Part shown: in pieces, positions 53,951 to 64,000 of the stretch
How the letters are laid out: every line of letters starts with the position of its first letter
How positions within the stretch are numbered: position 1 is the stretch's first letter
NCBI RefSeq assembly: GCF_009730915.1
Contig: NC_052471.1
Location: 25,206,185 to 25,270,184 of the forward strand
Reading direction: 5' to 3'
DNA length: 64,000 bases
Source of the DNA: Dioscorea cayenensis subsp. rotundata
Taxonomy: Eukaryota; Streptophyta; Magnoliopsida; Dioscoreales; Dioscoreaceae
Translations under genes and position numbers: made by a program
Notes under the pieces: model-generated
Told to the model about the DNA's origin: nothing
The model's input: the letters and a program-made list of their open reading frames with translations, nothing else
Database searches by the model: none

Positions 53951-55167
53951 CGACAACGCCCCTTGCGTATATCCCGCAAGTGCACAGGTTTGTCGAAGTA
54001 ATAAAATCCCAGGTGAGTGGGTATCATATCCACAGTGAGTAGGGAGTAAAAATACTTAAATTGTTTCTTAACTAAGCAAAATATAAATAGTGATTTGTGT
54101 GATAAGATGTAATGCAAACAAAAGTAAAAAAGACAAGAGAGAGAGCAAAAATAAAGGAGAGGCAAGACAATCGATATAGATAGGGTACTCAGATAATGAT
54201 CCACCTAGGACAATCATTTCAAGTGTAAAAACCCTCTATTATGCTTCCCAACTAATGCATTAATGAGTCATGGAGATCCTTTAATACATGGTTCCAAATC
54301 TAAGGTCAACCATGCCTAACTCTATACATGTCCCTGAGGAGAAATTGAATAACCTCTCAACCTCACACTCGTATAGAATTGCAATGAGTTCTAGGGATTC
54401 CAAGTGATAAATCCTCTTCCTATAAGTAGACCTAACCCTTTAGTCCAGGCGGAAGGTCCCTAGCCACAATTAAGCCCTAGATGCTAAAATCACTTCAACG
54501 CTTCACTCCATTGCACTCGCAACTAAGCCCCAGCGGAAGGTCATCCCTTAGTAACACGTAGAAGTGATCTTAGTATCCCCAGGGATGACCTTCCGTTGGG
54601 GCTTAGTTGCGGTGCAATGGAGTGAAGCGTAGAAGTGATCTTAGTATCTAGGGCTTAATTGTGGTTATGGACCTTCCACCTAGACCAAAGGGTTTGGTCT
54701 ATAATTAGGAAGAGATTTATCACTTGGGAATCTAGAGCTTATTGCAATTCTATCGATCTTGTGACTGAGAGGTTATCAATCTCCTCCGGGACATGTATAG
54801 AGATGGCATGATTGACTGAGATTTGAGACTATTTAATTAAGGATTTCCATGACTCACAATTGCATTAATTAGGGAAGCATAATAGAGGGTTCTTGCACTG
54901 AAGCGATTGTCTAAGTCGAGCAATATCCGGGTACCCCATCTTTATCGATTGCCTCACCTTCTCCTTTACTTGTGCTCTCTTACTTGTTGTTTTTACTTTT
55001 GAGAATTGAATCATTGTCACATACATCACTATTCACTTTTCACATAGTTAAGAAGTGAATTAAGTCTTTTTATTCCCTACTCCCTGTGGATATGATACCC
55101 ACTCATTCGGGATTATTACTTCGACAAACCCGTGCACTTGCGAGATATAAGCAAGGGGACCTTGTCA
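53951..55167. repeat. Fold-back LTR (two LTR halves in inverted orientation)
   Basis: 53,951-54,549 is the terminal 0.6 kb of a family A LTR in minus orientation, and 54,575-55,167 is the same LTR part in plus orientation. They form about 595-bp inverted arms around a 25-base centre. A 21-base stretch (GTAGAAGTGATCTTAGTATC) occurs both at the centre (54,547) and in the right arm (54,630). The right arm continues into the PBS and gag of A5 and serves as what is left of its 5' LTR. Confidence 0.85.
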
Positions 55168-55315
55168 AGTTTTTGCCGCCATTGCCGGGGAGTAGGCGCT
55201 TAGAGATACTTTGCACTTTGTTTTCTTAGCTATTTACCATACATTCTATTTCATATCTTCTTATTCTATCATCGTTCTGATTTCTTTTTCTTTTTTTTGG
55301 GTGCAGCTCCAGGTT
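55168..55315 (+). promoter_or_regulatory. A5 PBS and leader
   Basis: TGCCGCCATTGCCGGGGA at 55,174-55,191 is the tRNA-Asp site with two changes. The leader ends TTTTTTTTGGGTGCAG before the start region. Confidence 0.85.
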
Positions 55316-57832
55316 ATAACCCGAGGGAACCCCTCAATATTGATTGAAGGAGATCCCGAGCTTGAACGTACACTTAGAAGAAGAGGGAAAGAGCTTGTGC
55401 AAGAACAGACTAATCTAGCTGATTTGGAAGTGGAAGAATCTAAAAAACATGGCAGAACAGAATGAGCAACCGCGAACATTATTCTATTATGCCAGACCTT
55501 CAGTGTTGGGGACACAATCGAGTATTGTGCGTCTCCCGATTACAGCTCAGAACTTCGAGCTGAAGCCAACATTCATCCACATGTTACAGTAATCCACACA
55601 ATTCAATGGTTGGCTGATGAGGATCCAGACAGCCATATAGAGAGTTTTCTTAAGGTGTGTGATATGCTAAAGAAAAACGGGGTGATGGATGATGCCATCA
55701 AGTTGCGAGCCTTCCCATTTTCCCTAAAAGGGAGAGTGAAGCAGTGGTTACACTCATTACCTAGAGCATTAATTACCACATCGGAGGAGATGGTAGAAGC
55801 TTTTCTTGCCTGTTATTTCCCTCCCAGAAAATCCGCGAAGCTTAGGAATGAGATCTCATTCTTTGTTCAGTTGGAATTGGAGTCTCTATTTGAGACATGG
55901 GAAATGTTCAAGGAGCTCCTGAGAAAGTGCCCGCAACATGGATTTCAAGAGTCGATGATTGTTCAGACCTTTTACAATGGTTTGAACCCGAATTTAAGGC
56001 AACTCTTGGATGCGGCAGCAGGAGGTACCTTAGGTAGCAAGACCCTAGATTAGGCCTGTCAGTTAATTGAAGAAATGGGGTTAAACAGATACCAATGGAA
56101 TGCTAGGGAGAAGAAAAAGGTGGCTGTGACTAATTTGAGTAAGAAGTTAGATCTTCTAACTTCAAATAGAGTAGCGGCCGTGACTAATTGCACTGGGTGT
56201 GGCGGAGGACATGCTCCCTCCGATTGCCCGATCTCTACTGGTGATTTATCTTCAGTGGAGAATGTCTATTTCGTAGGTAATGGCATGAGACCTCAAGGAA
56301 ACCCATATAGCAATACCTACAATCCGGGTTGGAAGAATCATCCCAATTTCTCATGGAGTAATGAAGGTCCACCAAAGGCCATGGGGTCACTGGGTTTCCA
56401 ACCACAACAATAAGTGCCGCATGTGGAAAACAGAGTTTCAGGTTTGGAAACCGGAATGAATGATTTGGAGAAGGCCTTGACTAGATTTGTGCAATCTGCA
56501 AATACAAGATTTGAATCAATTCAGGCTACACTTCGCAACCACACTGCCCCTTTGCATAACCTTGAAAATCAAGTGGGGCAAATTGCGAAGTCTCTCTCTG
56601 AAAGGCCACATGGAAGCTTGCTGAGCAATACAGAGACCAACCCTAAAGAGCAAGTGAATGTAATCACTTTGAGAAGTGGTCATGAGGTTGAAGGTAGGCT
56701 TCTGAGTGAGATGCCAAAAGAACACGCACCCGAGGTTATAGAGGTAGAAGAGGAAACAAGCAAAGAGAAGGAGGTGGCACCCCCACCTTTCAAGCCAAGA
56801 ATCCCTTATCCCTCTAGATTGAAAAATAACCAAGGGGATGAACAGTACAAGAAGCTCCTAAGTTTGTTCAAGAAACTCCACATCAATATTCCTTTTTGTC
56901 AGGCATTGGCCCAAATGCCTAAGTATGCGAAGTTCTTGAAAGACTTGTTGACCAACAAGAGGAAGTTGTAGGAGTGTTCTTCGGTGATTCTAGATGCCTC
57001 ATGCTCGATGGTGTTGTAAAGGAACATGCCAAACAAGAAGAAACACCCGGGAAGCTTCATCATTCCTTGTAGCATTGGCAATATGGGTGAAGAAATGGTA
57101 TTGGCGGACTCAGGGGCAAGCATCAACGTCATGCCGTACACCTTCTTTCAAAAGTTAGGCTTGGGTGAGCCTAGGCCCACTCGGATGACTTTGCAATTGG
57201 CGGACTGAACGGTGAGATATCTGAGGGATATCATCAAAGATATACTTGTCAAGGTGGACAAGTATATATTTCCTGTAGACTTTGTGGTGCTAGACGTCGA
57301 TGAGGATGCGGATGTAACCTTGATACTTGGGAGGCCGTTCTTGCGGACTTCCAAGGCATTGATTGACATGGATGGCGGAGAGCTAACTTTGAGAGTTGGA
57401 TATGACAAGCTCACATACCGCCTTGTTGAAGCCATGCGGCATTCTCTTGATTTCGATGATACTTTATACTTTCTAGACACTACTGATGAGATTATTGATG
57501 AATACATGCAGAAAATGTTCAATCCGGACCCATACGAGGGTTTATTCGACCAAGAGGAGGATTATGAAGAAGTAATGATGCTTGGTTCGACGGAAGAAGT
57601 ACCATCTACCTCGGGGATCTTGAAGAAGGTGCTCCGTAAAATGAAGAAGGCTAGGAAACGCCACCGGAAATGCTCCAAGGCTATTGGAGACGTACGTGAA
57701 CCGAAGAAGTTGGATGAACCATTGATAGGTGGCCCCAAGCCCGATAATACACCCTCTACCTTGAAGAGATTGTGCTCATCATGCTTCCAAGTCATGGGTA
57801 AGAGGGCAACATTCATCTATGAGCCCCCGTGA
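55316..57832 (+). pseudogene. gag-pro: A5 gag-protease pseudogene
   Basis: The start codon is mutated to ATA at 55,316 (ITRGNPSILIEGDPELERTL). Gag core 55,610-56,050, a deletion of about 20 codons after REKKKVA, zinc knuckle CTGCGGGHAPSDC (about 56,200), HPNFSWSNEG, linker, LLTNKRKL-stop, protease LADSGASINVMPY (about 57,110) and LILGRPFLRTS (about 57,330), DEYMQKMFNPDPYEGL, and the end FIYEPP-stop at 57,830-57,832. At least five stops or frameshifts. The catalytic protease residues and the complete zinc knuckle are kept. Confidence 0.92.
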
Positions 57833-58159
57833 TTTAAGACAAGCTATATCAAGGTTAGTGACGTTAAACAAGCGCTTCTTGGGAGGCAACCCAAGTGTTT
57901 ACTATTTTTCTTAGTCGAATAATGTAGTGTTTGCATGAATAAATTGTTAAGTGTTGGTGTCTTGATTTTTAGATGCATGTGCTACGATTTTATTTTAGGT
58001 TTTGAGGATTCATTATGTGTTTTCATGTGGATTTGGTAAAGTTGGGTCGTTTGAGCTTTATTTCATGTTTTTACTGGTAAAACTTGTATAATAGGGCAGG
58101 CTCTGAGTGTGTAAACATGTTCAGAAAATTTTTTTTGCAGAGCCTGCAAGTTTTTTCTA
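57833..58159 (+). other. A5 conserved hairpins and spacer
   Basis: 57,844-57,894: the first hairpin is decayed (ATATCA...TGACGT); the second, CTTGGGAGGCAACCCAAG, is intact. T-rich spacer follows. No gene. Confidence 0.65.
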
Positions 58160-58775
58160 AGGCATCCAGGAAAACGCACGGACGTGTGGAATTTCTGCAC
58201 GCCCGTGGATCTGCATTTCGAGCTCATCCAGAGGAAGCGCAGGGGTTTGCGGCGGCCCCTGTGAATGACCATGCGAATATCACACGCCCGTGGGTAATTT
58301 CTGCACGGGCGTGTGATCTCCTGCAGAGTTTGGCGATTTATCCCGAGAGCACACAGGGGCGTGAACTCGCCCTTGTGGCCGACCTTGTAAAACCCGCACG
58401 GGCATGGGTAATTTCCTCACGCCCGTGCGAATCTCTGCAGAGAAGCTCTCTCCATCCCGAGAAGGCACAGAGGCGTGCATTTACCCCTATGAATTAGACC
58501 TGTGAATGTCCACGCACATGCGGCATTTCCGCACGGGGGTGCGGAACACTTAGGAATTTTCTCGGATGTCTAGAGAAGCCACAGGGGCGTACGGCTGCAC
58601 CTGTGGATCGGGCGCACGGGCGTGGGTATTTTCCATATGCCCATGTGAGAGCGTTCAGAGTCGAAAGGGCATTTCCCGAGAGCGCACTGGGGCGTGCACG
58701 TTCCCCTGTGCAGTTTTCCTTTAGAGACGCACGGGCATGGGTAATTTCCGCACGCCCGTGGGAATTCGCATAATT
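58160..58775 (+). repeat. A5 114-bp palindrome array
   Basis: Type-2 hairpin starts at 58,238, 58,352, 58,466, 58,580 and 58,685: spacing 114, 114, 114, 105, the same pattern as A1. Type-1 CACGGGCGTG/CACGCCCGTG palindromes alternate with them. Confidence 0.88.
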
Positions 58776-59233
58776 CCAAGGGACGCAAATTTTTCTTTAA
58801 AAATCTTTGCGATTTCTCTTCCTCTTCATCTTCAACCACCTGAAAAACTGCTCCTGATTAATTTCTCGGCCGATTAATCGTTCTTTTACGGTGATTTCAA
58901 GCATTTTTTCCCACCGAATTCAAGGTTTTCAAACCTATCTTTTTCTTTTCTTTCGGTGAATCTTTAATTCTTCTTCCAATTGCCATTTCTTGTTTAGTAA
59001 ATTAAATGACTTGAGTTGTGTTAAATTATGAGTTAAAAGGGTCTATGTATGTTCCGAGAGTATTTTAACAGGGTTTCACATTGTATTTTTTTTGAAAATA
59101 GAAATGCTATCGTGCTGTTTTTCAGGCCCTGCAGATCCACACGGGCGTTGATAATTTCCACAAGCCCGTGTGGAATTCTGTAGTATTCTATGACTGAGCG
59201 TCTTTGATCATCTCTTCACTATTGCTTGCAGGC
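58776..59233 (+). promoter_or_regulatory. Leader of A5 env-like ORF
   Basis: TATA-like TTCTTTAAAAATC (58,792-58,804), pyrimidine-rich stretch, donor-like TTCG-GTGAAT (GT at 58,956) and acceptor ATTGCTTGCAG (AG at 59,230-59,231). The implied intron is 276 nt. A CACACGGGCGTTG/CAAGCCCGTGTGG palindrome lies at 59,138-59,172. Confidence 0.55.
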
Positions 59234-59678
59234 ATGGCACCGCATGCGAAGAAGCAAGAAGGCAAGCGCCCTAGGGAACCTTTACCCGAGTTGGCACACA
59301 TTGTATTTTAGGATCCCGAGCATCAAGCTCGCTTCGAGCGACTATCAGGGCTTAGGTTTGGCCAATCCCGTTTTGCTTACCTTAGTGTGTTAAACGGGGT
59401 CCAGCGGGGCGATGAGTTTGTTAGAGAGCTGGAGTCAATGATGGCTGTAGGAGGGTGGCAGAGGCTGCTATCTATATGAGAGCCAGTTTTCCGACCGCTG
59501 ACTTTGGAGGTGCTTGCGTCTTTTTAGCTTGTGGATGACATACAGTTTAGAGTATTCGGTCATCAATTTTCCATGAGCATTTTTGAGTTTTCCATTAGCA
59601 TGGGTTTGTATGACGAGGCATATATATAATAGAGGAGTATGGACATCTACCGACAGATTACCCGGGCACCTTGTCCCC
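59234..59678 (+). pseudogene. A5 env-like ORF, 5' part
   Basis: ATG 59,234 (MAPHAKKQEGKRPRE), PEHQARFERLSGLRFGQSRF, GGWQRLL, LTLEVLASF-stop, FRVFGHQFSMS, and GLYDEAY followed by stops. Interrupted by solo LTR A7 in the LTPQQAY region. Confidence 0.85.
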
Positions 59679-62600
59679 TGACAAGGTCTCCTTGCTTATA
59701 TCCCGCAAGTGCACGGGTTTGTCAAAGTAATAATCCCGGATGAGTGTGGAATTGATTCAATTGTCAGAAATTAAAAGCAACAAGTAAGAGAGTAAAAGTA
59801 AGGAGGAGGCAAGGCAATCGATAAAGATGGGGTACTCGGATGATGCTTCACCTAGGATAATCGCTTCAAGTGCAAGAACTCTTTATTATGCTTCATAATC
59901 AATGCAATGGTGAGTCCTGGAAATCCTTACATACATAGTCCCAAATCTAAGGTCAACTATGCCTAACTCTATACATGTCCCGGAGGAGAAATCGAACAAT
60001 CTCAACACCTCGCACTCGCATAGAGTTGCAATGAGCTCTAGGGATTCCAAATAATAAATCTCTTCCTAGAATTAGACCTAACCCTTTGGTCCAGTCGGAA
60101 GGTCCCTAGCCACAATTAAGCCGTAGATACTAAGATCACCTCAACGCTTCACTCTATTGCACGTGTAACTAGGCCCTAGCAGAGGTTCATCCCTTAGACC
60201 ATTCACTATATTATGGACGCAAAGAACTCGAGCAACGGAGGTAGAATCTATCACGTCGGAGGGGAAAGGGGACGCTCCTGTACCTCTCGACTCACCCTCT
60301 CAACCCTCTCCAACCTAGCTTTGTCTAATGCTCGTGGTGTATCACTCACTCACAAGGTTACCAACAAGAACTCTCAACCCTAGTGTCACTCTAGCGGAAA
60401 TGTTCATACAATCAAGCATTCATGGTTGGAACTCACAATAAACATCAATTTATTGAAAAGCATAATAAAGAAGTTCAAAGAAACGAATACATCCTAGGGT
60501 TCACAATCGCCCAAGTACCCACTAGGGGTTTAGCTCTCCATGGAGCTAAGTACAATCAAAGAAATAGAATGTAAAAGCAATGAATCCATATAGAAACCAT
60601 CTCGATAGTCATGTCGATGGTCTTGTGGAAAGTCCTCTACTCATCGTCCAAGGATTCCTTCATCCGGTATAGGATACGCCTCGATCGAAGCTCCCCTACC
60701 AACCTTCTTCCTAATGGAATCACGATGTCGGAGCCATAGAATCTCTCCAAAACCTTGGCCAATACCCCTCAAAACCCTAGCCGAAGCCCTCTCGCAAGTT
60801 GGGGAAAAGAATGCTGAAATCGGGGCTGAAATCAGCTTTAAATAGGGATGGAATCGGGCGACTACAAGGGCGTGTATGATGTCCCACGCCCCTGTGGAAT
60901 TTCCACATGGGCGTGGATAATTTTCACACGCCCGTATGGATTCTCTGATACTGTCATTTTCGGCCGGCTGTGAACAGTAACTGCTACAGTGTTTGCTACG
61001 TCGATTTACTATAGTACCATTCTACAGTACTTTGCCAAAAAATACTCCCGGATCCACTTTTCATCGAGGTAACATAAACGGGCACACGTTTATGCCTTGG
61101 ATCACTTTGCTTCGTCAATGACGGATAAGTTGATGGAAATCTTGTTCTATGTGCATAAGTCAGAGTGCTTGAGTGTGACTGCCTTTGTGCCCCTGCAAAT
61201 GGTTGTGCTTAGTCAAATACGAGGAGGTTGGCACACACTCTAGCATCTCACACCCGACCTATGTCTTCGCATTTGAACCTTAGCAAGATTTCCTCCAAAA
61301 TCGGTGCATTGTAATCCACATTGGCTTCTTTCCTTCATAATTGGTTTCACAACCATACCTGCATAAAAGTAACATAAAAACACACATATTAGTGTAAAAA
61401 CCCGAGAAAAGTAATGCTCAACATAAGGAAATTGATAAGTGCTTGTGCAATATGAATGCGAAGGATTTATTCCTTATGTTGAGCATTACTTTCCTCAGTT
61501 TTCTACATTAATATGTGTGTTTTTATGTTACTTTTACGCAGGTAGTGTTGTGAGGCCGAGTATGAAGGAAATAGGCCAATGTGGATCATAATGCAGCTAT
61601 TTTGGAGGAGATCTTGCTAAGGTTCAAACGTGAAGACATAGGTCAGGTATGAGATGCTAGAGTGTGTGCCAACCTCCTCGTATTCGAGTGAGCACTTTCA
61701 TTTGGAGGGGCACAAAGGCAGTCACACTCGAGCATTCTGACTTATGCATATAAGAACAAGAGATCCACCAACATGTACATCATTGAAAGAGCAAGTGATT
61801 CACGACCGGCCGAAAATCACGGGCGTGTGGAAATTATCCACGGCCGTGTGGAAATTCCGCACGGGCGCGTGTATTGTCCACGCCCGTGGAGTTGCCCGAT
61901 TCTAGCCCTATTTAAAGCCGATTCAGCCCCGATTTTGGTATTCTTTTCTCCATCTTTTCCCCAACTTGTGAGAGGACTTCGGCTAGGGTTTCGAGGTGTA
62001 TTGGCCAAGGTTTTGGGGAAGTTCTACGGCTCCTACATTGTGATTCCATTTGGAAGAAGGTTGGTAGGGGAACTTTAATCGAGGCGTATCCTATACCGGA
62101 CAAAGGAATCTTTGGACGACGAGTAGAGGACTCTCCACAAGACCATCGACATGATCATCGAGGGGGTTTCTTTATGGATTCATTGCTTTTACATTCGATT
62201 TCTTTAATTGTATTAAGCTCCATGGAGAGCTAAACCCCTAGTGGGTACTTGGATGATTGTGAACCCTAGGATGTATTCGTTTCATTGAACTTCTTTATTA
62301 TGCTTTCAATAAATTGATGTTTATTGTGAGTTCCAACCTTGAATGCTTGATTGTAAGAACATTTCCCCTAGAGTGACACTAGGGTTGAGAGTTCTTATTG
62401 GTAACCTTGTGAGTGAGTGACACACCACTAGCGTTAGACAAAGCTAGGTTGGAGAGGGTTGAGAGGGTGAGTCGAGAGGTACAGGAGCGTCCCTTTTCCC
62501 CTCCGACGTGATAGATTCTACCTCCGTTCCTCTAGTTCTTTGCAGCCATAATGGAGTGAATGGTCTAAGGGATGAACCTCCGCTGGGGCCTAGTTGCGCG

Positions 62601-63202
62601 TGCAATGGAGTAAAGCGTTGAGAGGATCTTAGTATCTAGGGCTTAATTGTGGCTAGGGACCTTCCATCTGGACCAAAGGGGTAGGTCTATATTTAGGAAG
62701 AGATTTATCACTTGGAATCCCTAGAGCTCATTGCAACTCTATGTGAGTGCGAGGTGTTGAGATTGTTCAATTTCTCCTCCGGGACATGTATAGAGTTAGG
62801 CATAGTTGACCTTAGATTTGGGACTATGTATGTAAGGATTTCCACAACTCACCATTGCATTGATTAGGAAGCATAATAGAGAGTTCTTTCACTTGAAGTG
62901 ATCATCCTAGGTGAAGCATTATCCGAGTACCCCATTCTTTATCGATTGCCTTACCCTCTTCTTACTTTTGCTCTTTCACTTGTTGTTTTTATTGTTGAGA
63001 ATTGATTCAATTTCACACTTATCACTATTGATATTCCACATAGCTAAGAATCAAATTAAGTATTTTCACTCCCTACTCCCTGTGGATTCGACCCCGCTCA
63101 CCTGGGATTATTACTTCGACAAGCCCGTGTACTTGCGGGATATAAGCAAGGGGACCTTGTCAGAAATAATGCTTCGCATTCATATCGCACAAGTGCTTAT
63201 CA
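59679..63202 (-). mobile_element. A7: solo family A LTR, minus strand, split by A8
   Basis: LTR 59,679-61,432 plus 63,168-63,202, with flanks TCCCC (59,674-59,678) and ACCCC (63,203-63,207), a target duplication with one later substitution. Starts TGACAAGGTCTCC and ends GCACAAGTGCTTATCA on the plus strand. Palindromes near 60,860-60,945 and a CTACAGT cluster near 60,975-61,030 are kept. Confidence 0.93.
61433..63162 (+). mobile_element. A8: solo family A LTR, plus strand
   Basis: TGATAAGTGCTTGTG...GGGGACCTTGTCA, 1,730 bp, with an exact GAAAT duplication (61,428-61,432 and 63,163-63,167). Palindromes 61,816-61,895, TATTTAAAG at about 61,909. The CTGTAGCA cluster is deleted near 61,803. It is the youngest layer at this site. 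Confidence 0.95.
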
Positions 63203-63703
63203 ACCCCACAACAAGCCTATCAGGTATTGTGTGGACTGGGGCGGCATGAACAAGCTGTGTCCAAAGCCACATGCTCATCTAGGCTGAGCTACAGGTATTT
63301 GTTTACTTTCCTCAGCAGGTCTGCGGATGGCCGTGGTAACAACACTAGTGTTTTGTCACGACAGGGACTACTTTATTTATATTCCATGGTGAGGTCCGTG
63401 GAGATTTATCTGGGCAACATTGTGGCAGAGTATATGCGATACGAGGGCCAGATTGGGAGAGTAGGAGTATTATTTGCTGGTCCTTACATTACTAGACTCA
63501 TTCTAGGATGGGGTTCGGAGCTGCTATATGGCATGCCGATCAGATAGTTCTTCCTTCTCCACTTGGACTCCAGCATCTTCCTCATCACCTATACCATCTA
63601 TACGGCATCTTCTTCATCACCTATACCAGCACCGGTGGACCCACTTTGTACTTCCTCACCACCAGCCGCAGCAGAGGACCCAGAGCGCGACACCGACATT
63701 TGA
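63203..63703 (+). pseudogene. A5 env-like ORF, 3' part
   Basis: Continues after A7: PQQAYQVLCG, SKATCSSRLSYRYL, GRGNNTSVLSRQGLLYLYSMV, FAGPYITRLILGWG. A deletion joins the RGAEK region to the proline-rich tail, and the ORF ends DPERDTDI-stop at 63,701-63,703. Confidence 0.82.
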
Positions 63704-64000
63704 TTTTATTTCCATTTCTTTACTTTTATGCACTTTATTTTGGACTTGTTCACTCAGAAAGGACTCTCCTTCTGAGTTTATTTTCATTTTGCATCTTGAA
63801 TTGTATTCATTGTTCTATCTTTTATATACTCGAGTTATTTTGTTTTAATTGAGCTTCACTGAACCCCCTCGTGTATGTGTGCAGATGGTCTTGTCATCTT
63901 GGGAATTGAGACTTTGTCATGGGCACGGCCAAAGTGCTTCGGCACTTGGCCGTGTGAGCTTCACAACCCGTTGGAACACTACTCCCAAGGATTTAGCTTC
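63704..64000 (+). other. A5 3' untranslated region, cut by window end
   Basis: Homologous to A1 31,240-31,540, including GTGTATGTGTGCAG-ATGG near 63,874-63,887. The internal PPT, stem-loop array and 3' LTR would lie beyond the window. Confidence 0.75.

Larger units (their letters stand above)
54575..64000 (+). mobile_element. A5: family A element, open at the window end
   Basis: Right half of a 5' LTR (to 55,167), mutated PBS, gag-protease (55,316-57,832), hairpins, 114-bp array, env-like ORF (59,234-59,678 and 63,203-63,703) and 3' region running off the window. Solo LTR A7 is inserted in the env-like ORF. No polymerase. Confidence 0.9.

Noticed and set aside
45714..54574. A6 and the left fold-back arm as the two LTRs of one complete element
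   Set aside because: Nothing but LTR sequence and P1 lies between them, the inner LTR start is missing at 53,950, and no matching target duplication was found.
1..64000. tRNA, rRNA or host protein-coding genes, bacterial-type promoters or operons
   Set aside because: None found by eye; all recognisable coding sequence is retrotransposon-derived and the tRNA-Asp match is the primer-binding site only (18 bases).

Overview
The window is plant nuclear DNA, very probably repeat-rich (pericentromeric-type) heterochromatin of a flowering plant; the species cannot be told from the sequence. Almost every base can be assigned to LTR retrotransposons of the Athila-like, non-chromovirus Ty3/gypsy group. 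The grounds are a Gag with the CX2CX3HX4C zinc knuckle, a DSGAS protease, an FMDD reverse transcriptase, an integrase without chromodomain, a primer-binding site matching tRNA-Asp, and an extra env-like ORF before the 3' LTR. I found no host gene, tRNA or rRNA. A 1,000-base N gap lies near the left end.

Three LTR families are present (names are mine): A (LTR about 1.75-1.87 kb, TGATAAGTGCTT...CTTGTCA), B (LTR 1.26-1.49 kb, TGATAAGTGTCT...) and C (LTR about 1.3-1.47 kb, TGATAAACGCC...). Layout: 1-1,064 B-type gag relic (-); gap; A2 (-) 2,065-7,873 inside the LTR of relic A3 (7,874-8,372); A4 (+) from 8,373 to 45,713. A4 is split by B1 (13,387-41,588, TSD ATCTC). B1 holds a solo C LTR (14,937-16,402, TSD TTACT) and A1 (16,972-34,344, TSD AAGGA). 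A1 is split by C1 (20,144-27,090, TSD CCCCT). To the right are LTR A6 (-), split by the pol-only element P1 (46,904-53,428, TSD GCAGC); an inverted-repeat LTR (53,951-55,167); and A5 (+), which runs off the window end. A5's env-like ORF is split by solo LTR A7 (59,679-63,202), itself split by solo LTR A8 (61,433-63,162, TSD GAAAT).

The elements share one plan: LTR, tRNA-Asp PBS, leader ending in a polypyrimidine-AG, one long ORF ending in (E/D)PP-stop, two conserved hairpins, a palindrome array, an env-like ORF with an apparent 5'-UTR intron, an internal polypurine-tract copy behind a hairpin, the terminal polypurine tract, and the LTR. In A1, A4, A5, B1 and C1 the long ORF is Gag-protease with no polymerase. 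In P1, which carries family A LTRs, leader and 3' region, the same slot holds polymerase (RT-RNase H-integrase) with no Gag-protease. The swap runs almost exactly from start codon to stop codon. This suggests a two-component retrotransposon: one RNA encodes Gag-protease plus the env-like protein and another the polymerase. That is inference from one polymerase copy.

Other unexplained structure: a palindrome array with units exactly 114 bp apart in several copies; palindromes whose arms differ between families but match between each family's LTR promoter and its internal array; a run of about seven short hairpins with AGCTA-containing loops before the 3' LTR of family A; and promoter- and intron-like signals in front of the env-like ORF. 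All ORFs carry stops or frameshifts, so these copies are relics.
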